Made by a program: the position numbers and the translations under genes. A stretch of 5,876 nt of DNA from Gammaproteobacteria bacterium (lineage in GTDB: Bacteria; Pseudomonadota; Gammaproteobacteria; GCA-001735895), in the NCBI GenBank assembly GCA_021767985.1, contig JAASSH010000166.1:1-5876 (forward strand), given 5' to 3'. The notes under the pieces are model-generated. The model made no database searches and had not been told where the DNA came from. It saw only the letters and a program-made list of their open reading frames with translations. Shown here piece after piece: positions 1 through 5,876 of the stretch (its first letter is position 1; every line of letters starts with the position of its first letter).

Positions 1-1496
1 CGTCGTTCGCTGACATATTGTTCCAGGGACTGGCGTTTCGAGGGCGCCATTTCGGGCGGCCGATACTCGGCCAGTTTCTGACGATATACCGCGTTAGCGC
101 GTTGGTAAGCGGTTAATCCGCCGTTCTCACTCCAGGTTTCGAAGTTACTCCAGTCGGAAACCAGCGGCGCATAAAACGCGGTGGTGTAGTGGGCCATGGT
201 ATGCGCGGTGCCAAAGAAATGCCCACCGTGCCCGGCTTCACGAATCGCGTCCAGCGCCAGTGTCGACTCATCCACCTTTAGCGGGGTCAGGGTCTCCCGC
301 ATCATCTGCAGCATATCGACGTCGATAATAAACTTTTCAAACGAGGCGCAAAGCCCGCCCTCGAGCCAGCCAGCGGCGTGCTTGATAATCTGCGCATGCC
401 CCATCACCGCACCCCAGAGCGACATTTGCGATTCCCAGGCGGCCTGCGCGTCGACGCAGTTCGACGCGTTGGTATTGGAAGAGCGGAACGGAATGCCGTA
501 GCGCCGCGCGAGCTGCCCGCTGGCCCAGGCGGCGCGGGTGTACTCGGGCGTGCCGAAGGCCGGTGAACCGCTGCGCATGTCGGCGTTCGAGGTAAAGCCG
601 CCGTAAACCATCGGCGTACCCGGGTTCACGATTTGCGATAACGCGATAACGCCCAGCGCTTCGGCGTTTTGCTGCGCCAGCGCGCCGGCCAGGGTAATCG
701 GACACATCGCGCCCGACAGCGTAAAGGGCGTAACGATAACCGGCTGACCGTACTCGGCCATCTCGATCAGGCCGTCCAGCATGGGGCCGTCGACACGTAG
801 CGGGGAATTGGTATTCACCACGCTGTTGACGCTGGGCTCGCGCTTCAGCGTCTCGAGATCGACGCCGCGCGCGATCGCGGTCATCTGTATGCCGTCCATG
901 ACGCGGCCACCGCCCAGGCAATACAGCGAAAATGCGCGATCGGTCAGGGTGAAAGCCGCCAGGGTCGCATCCAGGTGGCGGGTATCGGGCGGTATATCGA
1001 TCGGCTCTACCGGGTAACCGCTGAAGAAATCGATAACGTCGAATTCCTGGGCCAGACGCAGGAAATTGGAGTAGTCCTCGAAGTTCCCGGTGCGCCTGCC
1101 GCCTTCGAGGTCGGAACTGTTGGGCGCGCTGGCGACGGTGGTAAAGTTGATCGCGTTGCGCCCCACCAGCCGATTGCGCTCGGGATTGGGCGCATGCATG
1201 ATAAATTCAGACGGTACGCTCGCAATTCTTTCCATGACCCTGGTTCGATCGAGGTATACCCGCTGCGTATCCCAGTCCACCCGCGCACCGTCCTGCTGGT
1301 AAATCTCGAGTGCCTTTTCATTCAAAATTTCGAGTCCGATATCCTCGAGAATGCGCATCGATGCGTCATGAATCATATCCAGCGATTCGGAGTCGAGCGC
1401 CGCGATCGGCTCGTAGGGATTGAACAATTGCTGCACTTTCGGTTTAACGACTGGATCGCTGTCAGCACTACGGTTTCGAGCTCTTCTTCTGGTCAT
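1..1496 (-). CDS. MttB-superfamily (trimethylamine methyltransferase family) protein, 3' end cut by window
   Basis: The reverse strand reads open for 498 codons from ATG at 1496 to the window edge, with no internal stop and no in-frame amber codon, so this is a pyrrolysine-free member of the MttB superfamily (COG5598). The C-terminal signature GHGGHFFGTAHTM (residues 422-434), followed by an AFYAPLVSDWSNFETW stretch, is typical of the family. Family proteins are usually a little over 500 residues, so only a short tail is missing. Characterised non-pyrrolysine members such as MtgB (glycine betaine) move a methyl group from a quaternary amine to a cobalamin-binding corrinoid protein in the cytoplasm; a similar role is inferred here and the substrate cannot be read from the sequence. 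No corrinoid protein or folate methyltransferase gene is in the window. The start is supported by GAGGAG six bases upstream and a well-spaced promoter. The N terminus is basic (TRRRAR) and is not a signal peptide. Confidence 0.9.
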   Translation of the reverse strand, partial: MTRRRARNRSADSDPVVKPKVQQLFNPYEPIAALDSESLDMIHDASMRILEDIGLEILNEKALEIYQQDGARVDWDTQRVYLDRTRVMERIASVPSEFIMHAPNPERNRLVGRNAINFTTVASAPNSSDLEGGRRTGNFEDYSNFLRLAQEFDVIDFFSGYPVEPIDIPPDTRHLDATLAAFTLTDRAFSLYCLGGGRVMDGIQMTAIARGVDLETLKREPSVNSVVNTNSPLRVDGPMLDGLIEMAEYGQPVIVTPFTLSGAMCPITLAGALAQQNAEALGVIALSQIVNPGTPMVYGGFTSNADMRSGSPAFGTPEYTRAAWASGQLARRYGIPFRSSNTNASNCVDAQAAWESQMSLWGAVMGHAQIIKHAAGWLEGGLCASFEKFIIDVDMLQMMRETLTPLKVDESTLALDAIREAGHGGHFFGTAHTMAHYTTAFYAPLVSDWSNFETWSENGGLTAYQRANAVYRQKLAEYRPPEMAPSKRQSLEQYVSER

Positions 1497-1502
1497 TGCA
1501 GG

Positions 1503-1508
1503 CTCCTC
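1503..1508 (-). promoter_or_regulatory. Ribosome binding site of the MttB-family gene
   Basis: GAGGAG on the reverse strand, six bases before the ATG at 1496. It is a strong Shine-Dalgarno match at good spacing and fixes the start of the methyltransferase gene. Confidence 0.8.
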
Positions 1509-1522
1509 GGCAGGAAGCGTCG

Positions 1523-1551
1523 ATATTATTTGAGCCGTTATTAATTGTCTA
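1523..1551 (-). promoter_or_regulatory. Predicted sigma70-type promoter of the MttB-family gene
   Basis: On the reverse strand, TAGACA (1551-1546) and TAATAT (1528-1523) are separated by exactly 17 bases. Each hexamer differs from the TTGACA/TATAAT consensus at one or two positions. Transcription would begin near 1516, giving a leader of about 20 bases that just contains the ribosome binding site. The region is AT-rich compared with its surroundings. It was assigned by eye only. Confidence 0.6.
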
Positions 1552-1552
1552 T

Positions 1553-1618
1553 CCATGTCAGGTCAGAATTCCCAAACAAGCGTGTTCACTTCCACAAACC
1601 ATGCTGGCAGTCAGAATT
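1553..1618. repeat. Imperfect direct repeat in the divergent intergenic region
   Basis: Two copies of the pattern CCATG, spacer, GTCAGAATT occur at 1553-1570 (4-base spacer TCAG) and 1599-1618 (6-base spacer CTGGCA). The 9-base GTCAGAATT halves start 48 bases apart. The left copy lies directly upstream of the -35 element of the leftward methyltransferase promoter, and the right copy lies in the upstream region of the substrate-binding protein gene. This placement suits a shared operator, but no binding protein is known from the window and chance duplication is possible. Confidence 0.4.
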
Positions 1619-1658
1619 AGCTGGTTTTTGCGGCAAGGTGAGCATACCTTGTAGCTTT

Positions 1659-2468
1659 ATGAGTGCAGACCGATTCATCGCCTGCGGCATGTATGCCCCG
1701 AACCAGGATACGAGAAACGCCTGGCAGGCTGTTTTCGATGAGACTATCCCGTTAATCGACGAGGATATCAACTTGCGATCGCAACTGGTTTTTGACGGCA
1801 ATGAGGCCGTGCTGCGCGACCGGGATCTGCTCATCGGGCATACCTGTGGCTACCCGTTGATGACGCGCCTGCATGACGCGCTAACGCCGCTTTGCGTGCC
1901 CTGTTTTGACGTGCCGGGTGCAAGCGGCAGGTACTATAGCAGCCAGTTCATCGTACCGTCGGATTCCCCGATCGAATCCCTGCAACAGTGTCGCGGGAAA
2001 ACGGTCGCGATAAATGGCAGGGATTCGAATAGCGGCATGAACGTCCTGCGCCACGCGCTGGCCAGGCTGGGCGCGCGTCCGCATTACTTTGCCGAGACCT
2101 GCATCACCGGGAGTCACCGAGCCAGTCTCGAGGCGGTAGCATCGAACAGGGCCCAGCTGGCCGCCATCGACTGCGTTTCCTACCAGTTGATCGCCGATCA
2201 GAATCCCGACCTGATTGCCGCGGTAAAAATCATCGGCCAGAGTGAACAGACCTGCGGTCTGCCCCTGGTCATGCCGAAAACAGGCTATTCCCGACAGCAA
2301 AAAGAAACCTGGATTGCCGCGCTCAACCAGGGCCTGACACGGGCGCCGAGCGCGGCCAGGAATACACTCCACCTGGAGCGTTTCGAAAGCGTCGAACTGA
2401 AAGATTATCAATCCATCGTCGAGCTCGAAAAATTTGCGCTCGAATCCGGTTACGCGGATCTGAATTAG
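1659..2468 (+). CDS. PhnD-like (phosphate/phosphonate-type) substrate-binding protein without signal peptide
   Basis: This 269-residue protein resembles the PhnD/SsuA/transferrin-type periplasmic-binding fold (PF12974, COG3221), in the short subfamily marked by TCGYP (residues 62-66), GSHRASLEAVA (151-161), AAIDCVSY (168-175) and GLPLV (200-204). The frame is open back to a TTG at 1545, but family members begin close to the 'MY' strand motif (FIACGMYAP here), which favours ATG at 1659 or GTG at 1638. The TTG also coincides with the opposite-strand promoter. No start has a good Shine-Dalgarno sequence; AAGGTGAG at 1635-1642 is too far from the ATG. No start gives a signal peptide, and no ABC permease or ATPase gene is adjacent, so a periplasmic transport role is doubtful; a cytoplasmic binding or sensing role is equally possible. 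It is divergent from the methyltransferase gene and 81 bases before the MFS gene. The ligand is unknown. Confidence 0.8.
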   Translation: MSADRFIACGMYAPNQDTRNAWQAVFDETIPLIDEDINLRSQLVFDGNEAVLRDRDLLIGHTCGYPLMTRLHDALTPLCVPCFDVPGASGRYYSSQFIVPSDSPIESLQQCRGKTVAINGRDSNSGMNVLRHALARLGARPHYFAETCITGSHRASLEAVASNRAQLAAIDCVSYQLIADQNPDLIAAVKIIGQSEQTCGLPLVMPKTGYSRQQKETWIAALNQGLTRAPSAARNTLHLERFESVELKDYQSIVELEKFALESGYADLN

Positions 2469-2471
2469 TCG

Positions 2472-2500
2472 TTGCTGAGACACTGGCGCTCTACTAAACT
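2472..2500 (+). promoter_or_regulatory. Possible weak promoter before the MFS gene
   Basis: TTGCTG (2472-2477) and TAAACT (2495-2500) are 17 bases apart in the 81-base gap between the substrate-binding protein and MFS genes. Matches to consensus are three and four of six, so this is weak. The gap contains no convincing terminator hairpin, so read-through from the upstream gene is also likely. Confidence 0.25.
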
Positions 2501-2549
2501 CCGCGCAACTTTCTGACTGGCAGTCGGCCACTACACGAGAACACAGACG

Positions 2550-3845
2550 ATGTGGAAAGACCTTGGCGCCTCCTGGGCGATACTCCTCGGCGTCGGCTTC
2601 ATGATGCTGGCCAACGGACTGCAGGGCACTCTGCTTGGGGTGCGTGCCGGCATCGAGGGCTTTTCGACATTCTACACCGGCATCATGATGTCGGGTTACT
2701 TCATCGGTATGTTTATCGGCTCGATGCTGGCACCCGTGCTCGTCAACCGGGTCGGCCATATCCGCGTGTTTTCGGCGCTGGCCTCGCTGGCGTCGATTTC
2801 GATCCTGTTTCACGGCGTTTATATCGATCCCTGGCTGTGGATGATGATGCGCGTCATTACCGGCATCAGCTTCGCCGGATTTTATGTCGTCACCGAAAGC
2901 TGGCTGAACGATCGCGCCAGTAACGAGACCCGTGGCAAGGTTCTGTCGGTTTACATGGTTATCGTCACCGGTAGCATGGGCGCCGGCCAGTTCCTGCTGA
3001 ATATTGCCAAACCCGACGCCATCGACCTGTTCATTCTGATTTCGGTCATCATCTCGTTCGGGCTGATCCCGATTTTACTCACAGCGAAACCCGCGCCTAG
3101 TTTCAATACCTCGTCGAAAATGTCGATTATCGAGCTCTACCGGGCGTCTCCGCTGGCTTTGATCGGCAATTGCCTGACCGGCATGGCGCATGGCACCATC
3201 TTCGGCCTGGGCGCCATTTATGCGTCCCAGGTTCTGGTGGATCTGAAACTGATATCGCTGTTCATGGCCTGTTTCCTGATCGGCAGCCTGGCATTCCAGT
3301 GGCCGGTCGGCCACATTTCGGACCTGGTCGGTCGGCGCGGCGTGATGGCGGGTCTGTCGCTGATTTCGATTGTGTGCAGCATACTGGCGGTGGTAATCAG
3401 CAAGGACAGCCTGGTTTTCTATCTGGTCATCGTCGCCCTCGGCGGCGCCGCGATGCCGATGTATTCGATTTGCATCGCCTACGCCAACGATCGCCTGGAG
3501 CCGCATCAAATCGTCGGCGCCAGCGGCAGCCTCGTCATGGTCGCGGGATTTGGCGCGATGACGGGGCCTATCGTAATAGCGTTCTTCATGGAACTGTTTG
3601 GCGTGGCCATTTATTTCTGGGGCATCGCAACGGTATTTGCCATTATTTTCTTTTTTACCCTGATAAGGATAGGCTCACGCGCGGGTGTTGCGGTCGAGGA
3701 CCAGTCGACGCTGATCGCCGGCCCGGTCGGTACCCCGATCGCGGAGTATATCGCGCCCGATTCACTCGACTATGCCGAGGCCGTCGCCAAGCACGAAGTA
3801 GAACGGCTGGATCTGCGCGAAGACATTACCGAACGCCAGTTATAG
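2550..3845 (+). CDS. Major facilitator superfamily transporter, YcaD-like
   Basis: This 431-residue inner-membrane protein has a pattern of about 12 hydrophobic segments ending near residue 374. The loop between helices 2 and 3 carries a degenerate motif A (around GSMLAPVLVNRVG, residues 57-69), and the equivalent loop of the second half has a better copy, GHISDLVGRRG (254-264). Features such as ESWLNDRA, the GAGQFLLNIA segment and the MYSICIAYANDR stretch resemble YcaD-type MFS proteins (MFS_1, PF07690). A hydrophilic, charged tail of about 55 residues follows the last helix and is rich in acidic residues. The start at ATG 2550 has only a weak GAGA (2537-2540) nine bases upstream, but it places the first helix directly after a short cytoplasmic N terminus. 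The substrate is unknown; the neighbouring methyltransferase and binding-protein genes suggest a small, perhaps methylated, organic compound. The direction of transport cannot be told. Confidence 0.9.
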   Translation: MWKDLGASWAILLGVGFMMLANGLQGTLLGVRAGIEGFSTFYTGIMMSGYFIGMFIGSMLAPVLVNRVGHIRVFSALASLASISILFHGVYIDPWLWMMMRVITGISFAGFYVVTESWLNDRASNETRGKVLSVYMVIVTGSMGAGQFLLNIAKPDAIDLFILISVIISFGLIPILLTAKPAPSFNTSSKMSIIELYRASPLALIGNCLTGMAHGTIFGLGAIYASQVLVDLKLISLFMACFLIGSLAFQWPVGHISDLVGRRGVMAGLSLISIVCSILAVVISKDSLVFYLVIVALGGAAMPMYSICIAYANDRLEPHQIVGASGSLVMVAGFGAMTGPIVIAFFMELFGVAIYFWGIATVFAIIFFFTLIRIGSRAGVAVEDQSTLIAGPVGTPIAEYIAPDSLDYAEAVAKHEVERLDLREDITERQL

Positions 3846-3881
3846 CAATTTTCTTCGCGCAGACGCCGATCCGGCCGGCGC
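3846..3881. other. 36-base convergent intergenic gap
   Basis: This is the space between the stop codons of the rightward MFS gene (TAG 3843-3845) and the leftward TpsB gene (TGA 3884-3882). It holds short GC-rich inverted sequence around GCCGATCCGGC but no T-run on either strand, so a standard intrinsic terminator is not supported. Confidence 0.5.
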
Positions 3882-5444
3882 TCAAATACTCCAGCGCAAA
3901 TCCAGTAGAAAAAGATCCTCGTCGCCGATTTCGTCATCGACTTCCTTCAACGGGTGGCCCCATAGCAGGCGCCCGCTAAAATTAGCATCCCAGACCACCA
4001 GCCCCAGGGCCGTGCCATATATGTCTCCGCACACGTCCTGGTTATCGACTTCGCATTTGATGTCACCGTAATCGAGGCCGAAGGATAGTGCGATCGACTT
4101 GGTCAGACGCTTTTCGCCGAATGGATTTTCCACGGAATGAAATTGCCAGGTAACGTCATTGCGCAGATACCAGCCATTGCTGCCGCTAAGCGCAGAGGAA
4201 TATCCGCGCACGGTATAGGGACTGCCGAGGTTCAGCTTATCGCTATCGAACAGGATATCGTCGCTGTACTGCAAATAAAGGTTCAGATCCAGGTATCGGT
4301 CCGAATCGCCGAGCAGGTAAATCAATCTGCCGTCGACACTGAACATTTCAAACTGCAGGCGCGCCTCGCTTTCGGAACTATCGGTTCGAGTGAAATAATC
4401 GTCATCCCTGGCTCCGAACGAATCCAGACCCTGGCGCAAGCCGTAGCGCAGGCCGAGCTGGCCCCAGGGCTGATACCAGTCATGCTGCAGCTCCAGCAGC
4501 AGCTGGGTCGTCTTGTAACTCGACACGTCGATCGGTTCGCCCTCGAGGTAGTTTTCCGTATCGTCGAGCTCGAGCGCCAGCGCCAGGGTTACCCGGTTGC
4601 GCTGGTTACGAGCCACGATTCTGCTGATAGCGATACGTTCGCTATCGGTTTCGCCCTCGGAAAGAAAACTGCCGAAGCTTCCCTGGATCCGCTGATCGAA
4701 TTCAACTTCGCTATAGCTCAAGGCCAGCAGGTATTTCCCCAACGGGAACGAGTAAGACAGTTCACGGCTGCGGTCACTCTGGAAACTCTCACGCACCTCG
4801 CCGTCGTTCAGTCGCAGCTGCAATATGTCGTTGATATCGAGTGGATTATCCCAGTTCATGAAAAAACTGAGCTGATTATCGAGATCGGACTGCGCGTTGG
4901 CGCCTATCTCAAATCGGAGCGGATCCGCTTCGGTTGTCCTGATCGCGACGATACTGCCACCCTGTTGAGTACCGGGCCTTATTTCGATACTGGCGTCGAC
5001 CGATGCAACCCGTTCGATCTGTTCGAGCGAGGTTTCCAGGTCACGCAGGTTCAGAATTTCGTCACTGAATAAAAAAGCGGTCGCGATCTTTCCGCTGCGA
5101 CTGCCGCTGGCGGCATCGATCACCGCCTCCACGGTACCAACCAGAATCCGGATTTCGACCTGGCCGTCGCTGACGTCCTGTTCCAGCAGGTAGGGACGGC
5201 TCGTAACATAGCCATTGTCGATAAAATAGTTCGAGATCGCCGACAACATCTGTCGGATTAAATCAGAGTCGATGCAGGACCCGAGATATGGAGCGACCAA
5301 TTCCTGCTGCCGCGCCGCTGTTATTAACGGATTCGGTTCGATATCGACTCTTGACAGAACCGGGCAATCGTCAGGACTCGAAGCTTGTGCCACCAGCGGC
5401 AGCAGAAAACAGGCAGCGCTGCGCTTAAAACCAGATCGAAACAA
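3882..5444 (-). CDS. TpsB (FhaC/ShlB/HecB-family) two-partner-secretion outer-membrane transporter
   Basis: This protein would be 520 residues from TTG at 5444. TpsB proteins are 16-strand Omp85-superfamily barrels that export a TpsA partner across the outer membrane. Domains in order are: signal peptide 1-21 (basic start, hydrophobic core, AQA|S cleavage); POTRA 1, about 29-108, with C27 and C57 as a likely disulfide and GYVTSR and EQDVSDG motifs; POTRA 2, about 109-170, with LNLRDLE and RPG; then a barrel from about 175. VRGY at 412-415 in an LGSPYTVRGY context is the conserved L6 loop motif. C464 and C472 may pair. The C terminus is Trp-Ser-Ile rather than the usual aromatic residue. The frame is also open to ATG 5603, but that would bury the signal peptide 53 residues deep and overlap the DUF3570 gene by about 180 bases. 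The TTG start overlaps it by 20 bases, suggesting translational coupling; its ribosome binding site is poor. No TpsA gene is seen. Confidence 0.88.
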   Translation of the reverse strand: MFRSGFKRSAACFLLPLVAQASSPDDCPVLSRVDIEPNPLITAARQQELVAPYLGSCIDSDLIRQMLSAISNYFIDNGYVTSRPYLLEQDVSDGQVEIRILVGTVEAVIDAASGSRSGKIATAFLFSDEILNLRDLETSLEQIERVASVDASIEIRPGTQQGGSIVAIRTTEADPLRFEIGANAQSDLDNQLSFFMNWDNPLDINDILQLRLNDGEVRESFQSDRSRELSYSFPLGKYLLALSYSEVEFDQRIQGSFGSFLSEGETDSERIAISRIVARNQRNRVTLALALELDDTENYLEGEPIDVSSYKTTQLLLELQHDWYQPWGQLGLRYGLRQGLDSFGARDDDYFTRTDSSESEARLQFEMFSVDGRLIYLLGDSDRYLDLNLYLQYSDDILFDSDKLNLGSPYTVRGYSSALSGSNGWYLRNDVTWQFHSVENPFGEKRLTKSIALSFGLDYGDIKCEVDNQDVCGDIYGTALGLVVWDANFSGRLLWGHPLKEVDDEIGDEDLFLLDLRWSI

Positions 5445-5876
5445 AGGCTCGGGTGACGGTGGCGTCGAAGCTGTATAGGGGTTCGCTGCCAACAGGCTCG
5501 GTACCGGTAAGGTCGCGAAAGTCGTCGTAGTCGAAATCGATCCAGTCCAGCTGCAAATTGAGACTACCGCGGTCGATCCTGGTCCACGCACGACCGAATT
5601 CATAGCTCGCGCCGAGGCCCAGCGTGGTGCTGGTAAAGGTGCTCAGTTCCTTGTCACGGGCTCGATAACTTGTTGCTCCCTGGCTCGGAAACAGATCGCT
5701 GTAAAACTCGGCGTTGGTTTGATCGTGGAAACGATAGGTGGCTTCGAGAATAATGTTCTCCCCGTAGGGCATGGTATAACCGAGTTCGAAAGTGGTCGCC
5801 TCGATATCCCAGCTGTCTTCGAAATAGCGCACACCCGCGTGAATGGCGGCACGTTGCGGCAGGAAGTAATTTCCCC
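5425..5876 (-). CDS. DUF3570-like outer-membrane protein, C-terminal 150 residues (5' end cut by window)
   Basis: The reverse strand is open from the window edge to TAA at 5427-5425. The fragment starts in the middle of the protein (GNYFLPQRAAIHAGVRYFED), so any start codon inside the window would be artificial. The order of motifs, LPQRAAIHAGVRYF, DSWDI, then TTFELGYTMPYG, FHDQTNAEFYSDLF, YRARDKELSTF and a final FDATVTRAFVSIWF, resembles the C-terminal half of DUF3570 proteins. Alternating hydrophobic and polar residues and an aromatic C-terminal residue indicate an outer-membrane beta barrel. DUF3570 genes are, as I recall, often found near DUF4266, thioredoxin-like and ApbE flavin transferase genes; none can be seen here because the upstream DNA is missing. 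The gene ends inside the TpsB coding region. Family assignment is from memory of the motif pattern and the function is unknown. Confidence 0.72.
   Translation of the reverse strand, partial: GNYFLPQRAAIHAGVRYFEDSWDIEATTFELGYTMPYGENIILEATYRFHDQTNAEFYSDLFPSQGATSYRARDKELSTFTSTTLGLGASYEFGRAWTRIDRGSLNLQLDWIDFDYDDFRDLTGTEPVGSEPLYSFDATVTRAFVSIWF

Larger units (their letters stand above)
1497..1658. other. Divergent intergenic region between MttB-family and PhnD-like genes
   Basis: These 162 bases contain the leftward promoter and ribosome binding site and the imperfect direct repeat, all listed separately. I find no convincing rightward promoter: the best candidate (TTCCAC 1590-1595 with AGAATT 1613-1618, 17 bases apart) matches consensus poorly. 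The region is more AT-rich than the flanking genes, as expected of a regulatory region. Confidence 0.6.

Noticed and set aside
1545..1658. Extended N terminus of the PhnD-like protein from a TTG at 1545
   Set aside because: The TTG lies on the -35 element of the divergent promoter, the added 38 residues contain the intergenic repeat and do not look like family sequence or a signal peptide, and homologues begin close to the ATG at 1659.
2514..2525. Small hairpin GACT-GGC-AGTC before the MFS gene
   Set aside because: A four-base-pair stem is too short to support a terminator or operator by itself.
1881..2813. Long minus-strand open frame (310 codons) across the PhnD-like and MFS genes
   Set aside because: It spans two recognisable genes and their intergenic gap on the other strand, and its translation is rich in Arg, His and Gln, as is typical of antisense frames.
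3863..3880. Intrinsic terminator between the convergent genes
   Set aside because: The GC-rich stem is only about four pairs and has no T-run on either side.
4137..5072. Long open frame (311 codons) on the plus strand opposite TpsB
   Set aside because: It is antisense to a well-supported gene with POTRA and VRGY motifs. Its translation resembles no family and is explained by the codon bias of the real gene.
5445..5603. Extended N terminus of TpsB from ATG at 5603
   Set aside because: It would place 53 low-complexity Ser/Thr/Pro-rich residues before a clear Sec signal peptide and overlap the well-supported DUF3570 frame by about 180 bases.
5425..5832. A complete 135-residue gene starting at GTG 5832
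   Set aside because: The same frame stays open to the window edge with sequence that continues the DUF3570 pattern, so this is the tail of a larger cut gene, not a small complete one.

Overview
The window looks like chromosomal DNA of a Gram-negative bacterium, most likely a marine or sediment gammaproteobacterium. This is inferred from the moderately high GC content, the densely packed genes, a two-partner-secretion outer-membrane transporter, a DUF3570-type outer-membrane protein and a pyrrolysine-free MttB-family methyltransferase. No taxonomic marker gene is present, so the assignment stays tentative. There are five protein genes, two cut by the window edges, and no rRNA, tRNA, CRISPR array or mobile element that I can support.

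Left block (1-3845). A trimethylamine methyltransferase (MttB) superfamily gene reads leftwards from 1496 and runs off the left edge. Its good sigma70-type promoter (-35 TAGACA, 17-base spacer, -10 TAATAT) and GAGGAG ribosome binding site lie just upstream. Divergent from it are two rightward genes: a PhnD-like substrate-binding protein with no signal peptide (about 1659-2468), then a 12-helix MFS transporter of the YcaD-like type (2550-3845). The 162-base divergent intergenic region carries an imperfect direct repeat (CCATG, short spacer, GTCAGAATT) that could be a regulator site. The inferred theme is uptake and demethylation of a small quaternary amine or similar compound, but the corrinoid protein and the methyl-corrinoid:folate methyltransferase expected for such a pathway are not in view.

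Right block (3882-5876). Two leftward genes converge on the MFS gene, leaving only 36 bases between stop codons. The upstream one is the C-terminal part of a DUF3570 beta-barrel-like protein and is cut by the right edge. The downstream one is a TpsB (FhaC/ShlB) outer-membrane transporter. It is best started at a TTG codon 20 bases inside the DUF3570 gene, because that start places a Sec signal peptide at the N terminus. No TpsA exoprotein is visible. With this start the TpsB has almost no sequence between the signal peptide and the first POTRA domain, so it seems to lack the N-terminal plug helix known from FhaC.

The most interesting points are the overlapping DUF3570-TpsB pair with a helix-less TpsB, and the MttB-homologue / signal-less PhnD-like / MFS neighbourhood with its repeated intergenic motif.
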